From NCBI GenBank assembly GCA_034509755.1, contig CM067559.1:18458501-18522500 (forward strand): a DNA stretch of 64,000 nt. Direction: 5' to 3'. Positions 46,321 through 57,997 of the stretch are shown piece after piece. Numbering within the stretch: the first letter of the stretch is position 1; every line of letters starts with the position of its first letter. The position numbers and the translations under genes are program-made. Origin of the DNA: Anisodus tanguticus (Eukaryota; Streptophyta; Magnoliopsida; Solanales; Solanaceae). The notes below the pieces were generated by a model that worked only from the letters and a program-made list of their open reading frames with translations, searched no databases and was not told where the DNA came from.

Positions 46321-46574
46321 CTCTTGATACCATGTAAGATGATATTAATCTCCCTTGAGGAGTCTTTCATTAATATCAAGGTATATATAGAGTACAATAT
46401 TCATCCCTTATACAATAGGAATCCTAAGCCTATACAAAAGAGGAATCCTAAGCCTATACAAAAGAGGAATCCTAAGCCTATACAAAAGAGGAATCCTAGT
46501 CTTACCATAATTATATTTACACAATATATGAAAATATTCTAATTATGGGTAGGGAATATATTTACACGTTTACA
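46321..46574 (-). repeat. 5' LTR and PBS of copia F
   Basis: The LTR proper is 46333-46574, with three 24-bp units against four in the partner. Just left of it the minus strand reads TGGTATCAAGAGCC (46332-46319), a PBS close to the initiator tRNA-Met type. Confidence 0.9.
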
Positions 46575-46719
46575 GGTACTTTGGGGATTACAAAAATATA
46601 TAATGGACAATAAGGTAATTTCGTTGGTCAAACACCAAGTGCTTTTAAGCCAAAAAAAAAAACAAAAAATTGGGTAGACAAACTTTATTTTGGCATAAAA
46701 GCACTTAACTTAAAAGCTA

Positions 46720-46975
46720 CTACATTCGTCTCAAAATACTTGTCATGTTTTTTTTAAAAGTCAATTTGATTAAATTTTAAAGATATATTAGATTATATTA
46801 ATTCAATATTTTAAAACTAAAATATAGATATTCGAAAATTACATAAAAAGTAGTATAAGTTGCAATTCTTTTCAAATTAATATGATGAAAAAATATAGCT
46901 TCAAATGTTGGTGAAAGTTCAAATAGTTTGACTCATGAAAAAAGTAATGTGACAAGTATTTTGAGACATAGAAAG
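46720..46975. mobile_element. Stowaway-like MITE (Tc1/mariner type)
   Basis: The left end CTACATTCGTCTCAAAATAC is inverted at the right end (GTATTTTGAGACATAGAAAG), with TA duplicated on each side (46718-46719, 46976-46977). The length of 256 bp, AT-rich inside and absence of coding fit a Stowaway MITE; the 'cgtctcaaaata' terminus is very common in plant genomes. Confidence 0.82.
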
Positions 46976-49900
46976 TATTTTGGTATTTGCCAAACACCAA
47001 AATAAGCCAAAAAGTGTTTTTAAGTTGGTTTGACCAGCTTTTGATCCCATCCAAACACCGTGTTAGAGCCTGCTTGTATTGGCTAATAAGGTTCTTTTAA
47101 ATCAAAATAGGTTTTAAATACTCTTTTAGTGTTTGAGTAAATAGAAAAATGCTTTTAAACAATTATTTTTAAATCAAAATAATAAAAATAAGTCAAAAAT
47201 CATATAAACCATTCAAAAAGGCTCTTGGCAGAAGATTCTGTCTAGACATATAGAAGGGAAAGAGGATCCATTTTTGTTTAAAGTTAGTCCAAACACAATT
47301 TACGGTCAAGTGAAAGCTAAGCACACATTTTGGGAAACCATTCAAACTCAAAATAAGGCAGAAGGGGGTTTAAATAGCATCTGATGAATATAAACGCTGT
47401 CTTAAATTTAGATTTGCAGGCACTCGAATATGGCATTCGGAACAAACTTTATACTCCATAAGAAAGATTATTTACCAATAATTTCTTCCGATTTTTGGCT
47501 GATAGGGTCATTATGGTCTAAATTTCACAGTCGAGTTTAATATCAAGTAACACGCTCCTCACGCGCTAACCTAATATTTTCTATGATCCAAGCATTTGGA
47601 AATTCTTTTTGATAATGGGTGGCGGCGAGATTCGATCCCACGACCTTTGGTCTGCTCTGATATCATGCTGAAGTGTGTGAGCACACTTTTAATATTTTGA
47701 TTATATTTTCAACAGTAGTACTTAAGGATAGTTTAGAGATATTACAGAAAACTGATCATTTAAATTAGTTTTGTTATAAAAAATATTAAAATAAGAGAAG
47801 TGAACGTAATATTTCAAATCACAAGGATAATTAATGCTACAGAAGCAAACTTAGAGGTAGATCTCTGAAATTATTTCTTCTTATTATTTACTCCATTATT
47901 CAACTAAATTGCCAACCATATTTTGGTCTAATGGTAAGTACATCTATGTAATTGAAGTCAATGTGTAAAGTAAAGCCTGAAACATTTCTATATAAGTTGT
48001 CTTAAATTATTGTGAATGAGAAGTGAGAGTAGGAAAATCATAGGCGATCGAATTAGTTCTGGTAGGTAGGAAATGTGACAAATTGAAGGACATCAGAACT
48101 TTCATACCATTTCTTATGCACTCCATGAAACCCTACTACCAACTGAAATAAACCAAATAGTTAGTTGTATCTTTCTTGTCCTCCACAGGTAGAGATTTTT
48201 GGATATAAAATATATTCATCCACTTTTGTGTAATACAAGGTTCTTAGTATTATTAATTATTAAAAGAGTTCTTAGAATAGAAGATCGTAGGAGCCGTTGT
48301 TCCGCTCAATCCCAGAGGCGGAATGATCACCTTCAACCAAATGGTGTCATCCAATTAATATCGTTGCAGAGAAATTATGTTAAATAAGGGGCATAGTTAC
48401 AATTCTACCTACGAATTCGACACACGGGCGGAGGCAAAATATTAATTACGGGTTCGGATAAATCCAATAATTTTTACTTTAATTATGTATTTGTGTTAAA
48501 GTTAATTAAATATATACAAATATTGAATTGCATATCTAGTAACTAAGACGAGTTATGGATCCTGTGCAGTTTAGAACCCATAACTTTGAAGTGCTAGCTC
48601 CGCCTCTTCGATAATAACCAGTAATTCTGATCCAAATTTATATTTGTATTAAAAATCTACTTAATATATTTAAATAATTTATACATAATCTAATAAGCTA
48701 TCATTTTTATAATACAGAACTCACAAATTCAATATGTATATATAGAACAGGGCAACATATCTTAAAAAATAATGCAAAATAAATATTAATACTATTTGGA
48801 ATAAGAAGTAAAAGCCTTAAAACTTCATTATGTCATACCCAAATTTGTAAAAATTAGAAGGCAAAATTAACCCATACAATTATGATCCGTTCAACCCTTT
48901 TAGGTTTGGGGGATTATAATGACCCGCTTAGGTTATAAATTCAACTCATTTTGATGACTCGTCGAATTCAGCACATTTAAAATTTGGGGTAATATGTAAT
49001 CCAAATTATCCTAATAGATTGTCTAAATATTTTTTAAAGAAGACATTTTTTTATTTGATATGTTATATATAGCCATAATAAAATAAAATAAAAATTAGGC
49101 ACTTATACAAAGTATAAAAAAAATATTTAAAACTTCGTAAAAGTTGGACGAGTTGGATTATTATCCGACTTTTAGCTCATTTTAACTCAATCCATTTTCG
49201 TTTAGTAGTAATTTTTGAGAGAATCAATGACCCGCACATGTATTAACTCAAATAATCCGTCTAAATTTAATTCATTCACCTATTTGACACCTCTAATATT
49301 AACAATAAATGGATACTACTTACACAAATCATTGCATAAGCCGCTACTCCATATGACTTCAAATCAACATCAAAGAGAAAAAAACAGAGTGTTTGTGGCT
49401 CGAGAGTCTTAGTCCCCTCCCATCCCTTGAAATTAAAAGACTCAATTTATGGGTTGCTGATGTATATGATGCTTTGTCTAGGGTTATGGGACTTAACTGT
49501 TTGGATTTTCTTCTCAAGAAAAAAAAATTAAAGTTAGGAAAAGAAATATATATATATATTTAAAAAAAACCACAAAATGACAAAAGACGATAATAGATCA
49601 ATTTCTCTCATCCATCATACATCAACCAAAATTAATTTATACAAGCTTTGTTTTTTCCGACAAAAACTTTTATTTGCATTATTGTATATACGTATGTAGT
49701 TCATGTAGTGAGGTAGATAGCCCCACCCTCACTTCTTTAACATATCTATAATTTCATAAAACGAAACTAAGCATCATTAGATGGACCACTAGACAAAGTT
49801 GTACCATTATGGATCGATTATCTACAACCACAGACCCCCTGATGTTATTCTAGTAAAATAGTCTTTCAAAGCTTTATGTTATGTAGGCTATTATATCTTA

Positions 49901-50013
49901 TATATTATGGATTTATATCAGAATATCTTAGGTTCTAAGATTAATTAAGAAAAGCATGATTCATTCAAAATGAAAATAGAAAGTACTTTTGAAATCGTTC
50001 TTTTTTTAGGATG
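46976..50013. other. AT-rich intergenic DNA with faint repeat relics
   Basis: No gene supported on either strand; the open frames at 48199-48387 and 49215-49412 show no family. The flanks of the MITE (46620-46715, 46978-47060) share 'aaacacca', 'gccaaaa' and 'gctttt' phrases and may be an older foldback element around it. Near 47620-47675 the minus strand reads GATATCAGAGCAGACC then a tRNA-like 'gggatcgaatctc', possibly a leader relic of a small LTR element. A poly-A/TA tract lies at 49520-49560. Confidence 0.4.
48425..48608. mobile_element. Possible hAT-type MITE relic
   Basis: GGGCGGAGGCAAAAT on the left and GCTAGCTCCGCCTCTT on the right form imperfect inverted ends resembling the plant MITEs that end in GGCGGAGCTA. 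The inside is AT-rich and without genes. No clean 8-bp duplication was found, so the call is weak. Confidence 0.35.
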
Positions 50014-50113
50014 AAACAACAATAATAACATATCTAGTGTAATCCTACAAGTGGGTATGAGAAGGGTGGTGTGTGCACAGTCTTACCCTATCTTGTGAAT
50101 GTAGAAATATTCT
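50014..50113 (-). mobile_element. 3' fragment of a TS-like SINE
   Basis: The plus strand reads 'aacaacaataataaca', then 'aatcctacaagtgggtatg', 'gggtggtgtgtgcacagtct' and 'taccctatcttgtgaatgta'. This is the diverged reverse of the Solanaceae SINE body that ends in GTT repeats. The tRNA-like head with A and B boxes is missing. Family recognition is from memory of the motif. Confidence 0.55.
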
Positions 50114-50179
50114 CTTATTTCTTTATATTAAGCATGTCGTGTTTTATTTTCACTTTTTTGTTGGCATTGATTCAAAAAC

Positions 50180-51100
50180 TGTGGGATACAACAATTGTAA
50201 GGAACGGGAAGTAAGTAAATATTACAATTGCTAGAAAGGATAAACTAAAGATTACAACAAAACTGGAAATCAAGAATGAAACAAACTCCTTGTGTGATTT
50301 GCTGAGTCGAGTGATGGTCTCCTTTTACGTTGTTGGGCAATAATCTCCCAAGATACAACAACAACTTAACAATTGAGCAAAGGAAACTCAAGTGTTACTC
50401 TTGAAGAACTTTGAGTGTAGTAAACTTGCTAGAGAGGAAGAAGAAGATGTTAGATAATTCTGTAAATATTTCTAAGTGTAGTGTTCAACAATTGAGCCAA
50501 AGGTCTCAATTTATAGTGTAAGGAGATGACCCCTCAACTAGCCAACTAATGACCTTCAATAGCCAATGTAATGACACTTATTGAGGGGTTACATTCAGCC
50601 AAATAATGGCTGAATTCATGTGCCAAGTAATGGAGATTCAATGCTCCAAAACCAGCCCAAATGTCAGAACTTTCCAACTTCCCGTCGCAGCATTCTGCCT
50701 CCGAAGCGCCGCGGCTCTGTGAATTAGTGTCACGGCTCCAGTGACTGGCCACCCAATTAGCGCAGTGGCGTTGCCTGGGAGGCGTCGCGACTCCGACGGT
50801 GTTGCGCCGCGGCCCTTCACGGCTCCGTGGCGATTTCCGACTCGTTTCATCTTACACTTCGTACACTTCTTCCTTCATTTACCAACGTGGAATACTTTGT
50901 TATTTGGCCAATAACCGTCCATCATTCTATGTCTCAAACGTATTACATACGTACCAATATCTCTTTCACTAATGAAATTTGTGATACTTGGCACTACGTG
51001 TGCACGTGTGTGGAAACGGTATTTCCGACGTGCGGGGCCTCAATTGTTTGAGTCATAAATAATGTGATATAATTAATTCCACATTAGAAAATTTCCAACA
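50180..51100 (-). repeat. 3' LTR of copia G
   Basis: Forward ends TGTGGGATAC...TTCCAACA. Compared with the partner it lacks about 38 bases near 50320 (the partner has 'cactctgtctttaagaca' and following) and has an extra 'tgtgaattagtgtcacggct' near 50715. It contains a GC-rich 'cgccgcggc' segment near 50700-50820. Confidence 0.93.
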
Positions 51101-51714
51101 ATCCCCTCTTGAAAGAGATTTTGGCGCACTCACATGGTGCCATTTCCAGCAATCTTTCAGTCAACCGATGTTGCATCTGGATAGGTAGCTTCCGCTTTGA
51201 ACCTTCCATAGTTGAATACCATTGGACTTACTTACTGCGCGGTGAACGTGATGTCTTAAACCGTCAGTGTTTATTGTAAGTCAAGTCAGCGGTACCAACA
51301 CAACAACTTCCCTTACTCTGTTCTCTGTAATGATTTGTCCGTTGTGGCCGTTGACACTTCTTGGATTCTTAAGTGCGTTCATTTGAAGCGGCCTGTCCTC
51401 GCACTTAAATAGATGGTCTCTACAAGGTATCCTGATATATCCCACTTTACAAGTGTTAGGAACCATTAAAAGTTTCCCAAACCTAACCTCAATCGGTGAG
51501 GATCATTAAAGGTTTTGGAAACTTAACCTTTACCCACACTGCAGATAGCACTTATAGTCTATCGCGGGAACGACTTTGGATTTGGTGTTTCTTTACATAA
51601 ATCACTATCCGAAGTGCTCATGCTTCCACCGAAGCGCTCAACTGAACCTTTACAACTTAGTTTTCCCATTGAACCTAATTCCTGGGATCTCCGGTCAGTA
51701 AGGTTGGGTTACCA

Positions 51715-54700
51715 CTATATTGGTTCTAATACCTTAGGTTTTAAGCACATTCCCCTAGACAGGCAGAACATCTGATCTTTGGGTAAGCCCTTTGTCAGTG
51801 GGTCCGCTATGTTATCCTTTGATTTTATGTAATCAATGGATATTATACCCGTGGTAATCAACTGCCTAACAGTCTTATGTCTCCGTTGAATATGACGAGA
51901 CTTTCCGTTGTACATAGAAATTCATGCCCTTCCTAGAGCAGACTGACTGTCGTAGTGGATCAACAGAAGGTACGAGTTTGTCCCAACAAGGAACATCCTC
52001 TAAGAAGTCATGAAGCCACTCAGCTTCTTCTCCTGCTTTGTCTAAAGCGATAAACTCTGATTCCATCGTGGATCGGGTGAGGCAAGTTTTCTTAGAGGAT
52101 TTCCAAGACACAGCCCCACCACCAATTGTAAATACATACCTACTAGTGGACTTGGTGTTCTCTATATCTGATATTCAGTTTCCATCACTATACCTCTCTA
52201 GTACAGCTGGATATCTCAAATAATACAACCCGTAAGTTAGCGTGTGTTCAGGTATCATAGTACCCGATTCAACGCCTTCCAATGATCATTACTCGAATTA
52301 CGAGTAAACTTAGCCAACTTGTTGACTGCATAAGCAGTATCAGGTCGGGTGCAGTTTGTTATGTACATCAAACTCCCAATCACCTGTGCATATTGCTCAT
52401 GGCATACGGGTGCACCATGATTTTTATCAAGCTTTTGATTTCTATCCATTGGTGACTTCATAGGTGAACTGTCAAACATCTCAAACTTTCTCAACACATC
52501 CTCGATGTAGTGAGACTGAGATAAGACCAGTCCGTCAGACATCTTAGAGATCTTTATCCCTAAGATGACATCTATGATACCCATACCATTCATGTCGAAG
52601 CATTGTTTCAACATGTTCTTAGTCTCTATAATCACGCTAGGACTGCTCCATGTGATCAACATGTTATCTACATACATGCATATCATGACGAACGAGTTAG
52701 TGTTACCTTTCGTATAGACGCATTTGTCACATTCATTAATGGAGAAACCTTTCGATAGTAGAGTACTATCAATTTTTTTGTGCCATTGTTTCGGGGCTTG
52801 TTTCAGCCCCTACAGAGATTTGACAAGTCGACAGACTTTCATCTCTTGTCCTGGAACCACATACCCTTCGGGTTGTTCCATATAAATTTCTTCTTCCAAA
52901 TCACCATTTAGGAAGGCTATCTTGACATCCATTTGATGTATCTCAAGGTTACGCAACACTGCGATCGTAATGAATACCCGTATGGATGTCATCCGAGACA
53001 CCGTGGAGTATGTGTCAAAATAGTCAATGCCTTCTTTCTGTCGATAGCCCTTGACTACCAATCTGGCCTTGTACTTATCTATAGACCCATCTACTTTATA
53101 CTTCCGTTTGAGTATCCATTTACTACCCAACGGTTTATTTCCCGAAGGAAGATCAACAAACCCCCAAGTATGGTTATGCAGGATGAAGTCTATTTCACTC
53201 TCAATAGCTTCTTTCCAGAGCGGTGCCTCTGGAATTGACAATGCTTCAGCAATTGTCCTTGGTTCGTCATCAACCATATAAGCTACAAAGTCAGGATCGA
53301 AGGATTTATCTTTCCTGGCCCGTTTACTTCGCCTTGGTTCCATCTCTTGAGTCTCCAAGTTCTGAGAATCTGGAACACTAGATTCTGGATATTCAGCCAC
53401 TTCGAAGTCCACTAGATTTGAACCATCTAGATCCGGGCAGTCAACGACTCCCGGTTCCTAAGAGCTTTGTTCATAACTTCATTTGCGAGAGGTTATGTCT
53501 ATTTCCATTCTAGGAAAAGTATCTTCAAAGAATTGAGCATTCCTTGATTCCATGATTATACCCCCGTGGATATCTGGAATATCTGACTTATGCACTAAGA
53601 AGCGATAAGCACTACTGTTATTTGCATATCCGATGAAAATACAATCTACAGTCTTAGGCCCAATCTTGACCTGCTTTGGCTTGGGTACTTCGACCTTTGC
53701 CAAACAACCCCACACCTTTAAATATTTATAGGTGGATTTCTTTCCCTTCCATGATTGATATGGAGTTTTGTCTTTACCCTTATGTGGGACTCTGTTAAGC
53801 ATCGTATTAGAGGTAAGAACGGCTTCTCCCCACATGTTTTGGGGAAGACCGGAATTGATGAGCAAGGCATTCATCATTTCCTTCAATGTGCGGTTCTTAC
53901 GTTCCGCCACACCATTTTACTGAGGTGAGTATGGAGCCGTCATTTGATGAACAATGCCTGATTGGGCACAATATTCCTCAAATGGAGCTACGTATTCTCC
54001 CCATCTATCGCTACGAATGGATTTAATCTGCATGCTTAGATGGTTCTCAACTTATGCTTTGTAACGTCGGAACGCTTCAAATGCTTCATCTTTACTTTTC
54101 AACAAGTAAAGGTAACAATACCTTGTGCTATCATCAATGAATGTCACAAAGTACTTGTTCCCCCCTCTAGTTTGTGCAAACTTCAAATCACATATATTTG
54201 TGTGAATAAATTCTAGAGGAGCGGTATTCCTTTCGATGGATCTAAAAGGAATCTTTGTGAGTTTTGCCTCTACGCACACCTTACACTTATGTTGAGGGTT
54301 TACGTCGATAGACGGCAACAACTCCAACTTTACCAACCTTTGGATGGACTTGTAGTTAACATGTCCTAATCTATGATGCCATAAATTAGAGGACTCAAGC
54401 AAGTAAGAAGAAGGTTCAATATTATTGCTTGCACATAATACAGACATGGTGTTTACTTTGAAGAGGCCTTCACAGACGAAGCCCCTTCCCACAAACGTTC
54501 TATTCTTGGTGATTACAAATTTATTGGACTCAAACACTAGCCTAAAACTAGCATTAACCAATAAATGACCTGAAATTAAATGTATCCTAATCTCAGGGAC
54601 ATGCATCACCTCCTTCAGAGTGAGCTCCTTTCCAGAAGTCATCTTCAGGACTACCTTTCCTACCCCCAGCACGTCAGAGGAAACGTTGTTACTCATGAAC

Positions 54701-54785
54701 AACTTCTTGTTTATAACTGGTGTATAAGTGGAGAAGGCATCTTTATTGGAACAGATGTGTCTTGTAGCACCCGTGTCCATCCATC
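51715..54785 (-). pseudogene. Pol of copia G: protease, integrase, RT, RNase H
   Basis: Protease has MDTGATRHICSNKDAF (54780 down). The integrase finger is WHHRLGH...CKVC; the first catalytic site reads IHTNICDL where copia has HTD, then SDRWGEY, and SPQ-stop-NGVAERKNRT at about 53915. RT (53412-52810) has KPLGSKWILKRKYKVDG, KARLVVKGYRQKEGIDY and MDVKIAFLNGDLEEEIYMEQ. The active site at 52680-52660 reads MYVDNML instead of YVDDML. RNase H has VSWKSSKKTCLTRSTMESEF and NIADPLTKGLP, with a frameshift between. Most of this lies in one frame with in-frame stops near 54785, 54051, 53918 and 52800. Confidence 0.9.
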
Positions 54786-54909
54786 ATTGCATGGAATTCT
54801 CAACAAAGTTTGCTTCAAGCACCACAGTTGAGAACTCTTCAATCATGTCATCCAGAAAAATATCTTTGACGACGTTAGCCTGTGCATTGCCCTTAGCCTT
54901 GGCATTCTC

Positions 54910-55888
54910 TTATTTCTCAGACTTGAGCTTGCAGCAGTCCTTGATCATGTGACTAGGTTTCCCACAGTGGTAACAATTTCCTTTGAATTTCTCTGTTGCT
55001 TGGGTCTTGCCGTCTTTCTGGAACTTGCGCTTTTTGCTTGAGTTCCCTTTGGCCTCAGCCAGATTTGCCTTTGCCTCAGCGGGTTGTTTTCCCCTAGGCA
55101 AGGCCTTCTTATTATCTTCCTGAATCTGGAGTTTGATAATAAGTTCTTCAAAGGTCATTTCCTTTGTCTTGAGTTTTAAGTAACTCATTCCATGAGGGAG
55201 GTAACTTTTCAATCAGTGATGCAACCAAAAACTGCTCATTTGGTTTCATACCTTCCAAATCTAGTTGATGTAGAATCATTTGGAATTCATGGACTTGGGA
55301 CATCACAGTTTTGCTATCCACCATTTGAAATTTCAGGAATTTCCCAACGATGAATTTCTTAGTACATGTATCTTGTGCGTTGTACTTCTTTTGCAATTTT
55401 TCCCATAACTCTTTGACAGTGCCTACGGTGCAATACACCATGTAGAGTGGGTCTGACAAGTAGTTCAAAATATAGTTCTTACATATGAAATCACTATGAC
55501 TCCATGCATCAAGAACCATCTTTATGCCATTAATGACATGGATACCTTGGCCCCATTCATCCATTTCAGTAGGCGAAGGGTCCACTTCATCTCTAGCTTG
55601 TTGAGGATCTTCTATTAGGAAATGAGTCATTCCCATAACAGTCAGATAGAATAACATCTTATGTTGTCATCTCTTGAAGTTGGAGCCCATGAACTTTTCA
55701 GGGCGTTCATGGTGGAATCCAGCGGGTGGAGGAACGACAACGTTCCCTTGAGCAGCAGAAAAGGCGTTGGATAAGCCTTGAGCAGCCGGAAAGGCATTGG
55801 GTGTGCCTTGAGCAGTGGGGAAGGCATAGGGGTTGCCTTGAGTAGCAGTAGCAGCAGAATCAAAAGCGAGTTGTTCTCTTCCAGTCAT
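54910..55888 (-). pseudogene. Gag of copia G, broken
   Basis: Starts at 55888 (MTGREQLAFDSAATATQG) with a short repeat of Ala-Gln-Gly units (PTAQGTPNAFPAAQGLSNAF). After FMGSNFKR a TGA replaces the Trp usual before QHKMLFYLT. The capsid part follows (IKMVLDAWSHSDFICKNYIL, AQDTCTKKFIVGKFLKFQMV). A one-base shift near 55165 leads to MTFEELIIKLQIQEDNK, a lysine-rich linker and the zinc knuckle CYHCGKPSHMIKDC near 54970-54930. The C-terminus passes a stop and leads into the protease frame. Confidence 0.88.
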
Positions 55889-55923
55889 CTTTCTAAGTAC
55901 ATACAACAATCTTGTCTTAAAAT

Positions 55924-56823
55924 TGTGGGATACAATAATTGCAGGGAACGGGAAGTAAGTAAATATTACAATTGCTAGAAAGGATAAACTAAACATTACA
56001 ACAAAACTGGAAATCAAGAATGAAACAAACTCCTTGTGTGATTTGCTGAGTCGAGTGATGGCACTCTGTCTTTAAGACAATATTGCCCCGTATATTTCCT
56101 TTTACGTTGTCGGGCAATAGTCTCCCAAGATACAACAACAACTTAACAATTGAGCAAAGGAAACTCAAGTGTTACTCTTGAAGAACTTTGAGTGTAGTAA
56201 ACTTGCTAGAGAGGAAGAAGAAGATGTTAGAAAATTCTGTAAATATTTCTAAGTGTAGTGTTCAACAATTGAGCCAAAGGTCTCAATTTATAGTATAAGG
56301 AGATGACCCCTCAACTAGCCAACTAATGACCTTCAATAGCCAATGTAATGACACTTATTGAGGGGTTATATTCAGCCAAATAATGGCTGAATTCATGTGC
56401 CACGTAATGGAGATTCAGTGCTCCAAAACCAGCCTAAAGGTCAGAACTTTCCAACTTCCCGTCGCAGGATTCTGCCTCCGAAGCGCCGCGGCTCCAGTGA
56501 CTGGCCACCCAATTAGCGTCGCGGCGTTGTCTGGGAGGCACCGCGGCGCTCCGGCTCCGCGGCGATTTCCGACTCGTTTCATCTTACACTTCTTCCTTCG
56601 TTTACCAACGTGGAATACTTTGTCATTTGGCCAATAACCATCCATCATTCTATGTCTCAAACGTATTACATACGTACCAATATCTCTTTTCACTAATGAA
56701 ATTTGCGATACTTGGCACTATGTGTGCACGTGTGTGGAAACGACGTTTCCAATGTGCGGGGCCCAATTGTTTGAGTCATAAATAATGGGATATACTTAAT
56801 TCCACATTAGTAAATTTTCAACA
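55924..56823 (-). repeat. 5' LTR of copia G
   Basis: Partner of 50180-51100, with TGTGGGATAC...TTCAACA ends and followed by the AAAAC duplication. It keeps the 38-base segment missing from the other copy. Confidence 0.93.
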
Positions 56824-56828
56824 AAAAC

Positions 56829-57807
56829 ATTAAACTGTAATGGACGATTACTAAAATAATACAGAAGATAATTTTGAAAATCTTTCTTTTATGGAGTTTA
56901 TGATGCCAAGTTTCCTTGATCTTTAATTTCTTGGGTCATGACAACCTGATTCAAAGTGCTGACCTTTACTAGCTAGTGTTTTGACAAATGATCAAAAGAA
57001 TTATAATACGTAATTGTGCTTTTATGACATTTATAGCATTTTTTAAGGATTAGTTTATCTTATATTCTTGTATGTTTATGACTGCAAGTAACCTAGACCT
57101 TTCATGAAAAATTAATAGCCTTCAACGTTGGAGAAAAAAACAAATTGAAAGTGGTTCCAACCTAATCGACCTACTCATAAATTGAATTTTACGGGTAAAA
57201 CTCGTTATCTCAACTATCCAAATCAGTCTCCTTGAGCTTAATCTTTTTTTTTTTTGGGAGAGTTTGAACCCACAAGTAATCTTGTATTATTGTGTGTGTC
57301 TTCTTCGCTTTTATTTCCCTCTTTAATTTTTGAAAGAAGGCACAATTTTCTTTTAAATTAATGACTTTTGCTTTTATACCATCTGAAGTAATTGCTAGTT
57401 CGGAAACTTACGAGTTTTTTTCTTTCGGAAGCGGATCGTCTTCAATCATGACTCGTGTTGTTGATCGTCAGAATCCTCACGAAGCGGATGAACTCTCATG
57501 TTTCCATGGCCTAAATATCCCTCCTAATACAGAGATAGATTTTTATGTGTGAACTCTAGCCGTTTCTATATAATGGATTAATCATTTTTAAACACCTATA
57601 ATAATGTTTATATAGACTAGCTCTAGAGTTTAATGTGAAAGAATATTTAATGAGTTTATGGGTCATCTAGCACCCCCTTATGGGTGGACCCGACCCAATA
57701 ATATTTTCCAACACCATCTCTTATACATTAAAAAAAACGTGTCGTTATCAATTCCTATCTTATATTTGCTCTTCCTTGTTTACGGAGACCAATTTTATTC
57801 ATGCAAG
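56829..57807. other. Intergenic DNA, nothing recognised
   Basis: AT-rich. The open frame at 57361-57552 starts with an ATG but shows no known family, and there is no clear promoter or splice structure around it. Confidence 0.4.
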
Positions 57808-57997
57808 CAGTGGCGGAGCTATCTTATGCTAAGAGGTGTCAAGTTGACATCCCTTCATTGAAAAATTATATTGTTTAGCTAGGTCAAAATTTTAGTTTTA
57901 TGTATAAACACTATATGTCTACTCCCTTTATTCTTATTACGTGTGTCTACTTTTTATATTTTGACACTCCTTAGTAAATTTTTTGGCTCCTCCGCTA
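57808..57997. mobile_element. Probable hAT-type MITE
   Basis: CAGTGGCGGAGCTAT on the left and TGGCTCCTCCGCTA on the right are imperfect inverted repeats of the well-known plant CAGTGGCGGA type. Flanks catgcaag and aatgcagt agree at six of eight bases, as an aged hAT duplication would. No coding sequence. Confidence 0.5.

Larger units (their letters stand above)
41666..46574 (-). mobile_element. Copia retrotransposon F
   Basis: Short LTRs (266 and 242 bp) flank a copia-order body, gag, protease, integrase, RT, RNase H, on the minus strand. The target duplication GGTAC is perfect (41661-41665, 46575-46579). PBS and PPT are in place. The two LTRs differ by one substitution, one 24-bp repeat unit and a variant repeat, so insertion was recent. 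The body has several coding lesions. The RT (YVDDIVLTASS) and gag (HTRAVYLEEQF) resemble the Ale/Retrofit group; the clade is my judgement only. Confidence 0.92.
50180..56823 (-). mobile_element. Copia retrotransposon G
   Basis: LTRs at 50180-51100 (921 bp) and 55924-56823 (900 bp) flank a copia-order body on the minus strand. The target duplication AAAAC is perfect (50175-50179, 56824-56828). PPT AAGAGGGGAT lies at 51110-51101. The expected initiator-Met PBS is not obvious next to the 5' LTR. The main pol frame is open for long stretches but has nonsense codons and altered catalytic residues. Lineage within copia is not resolved by me. Confidence 0.92.

Noticed and set aside
57361..57552. 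Small host gene of 63 codons
   Set aside because: No homology recognised, no codon or promoter support, and surrounded by non-coding AT-rich DNA.
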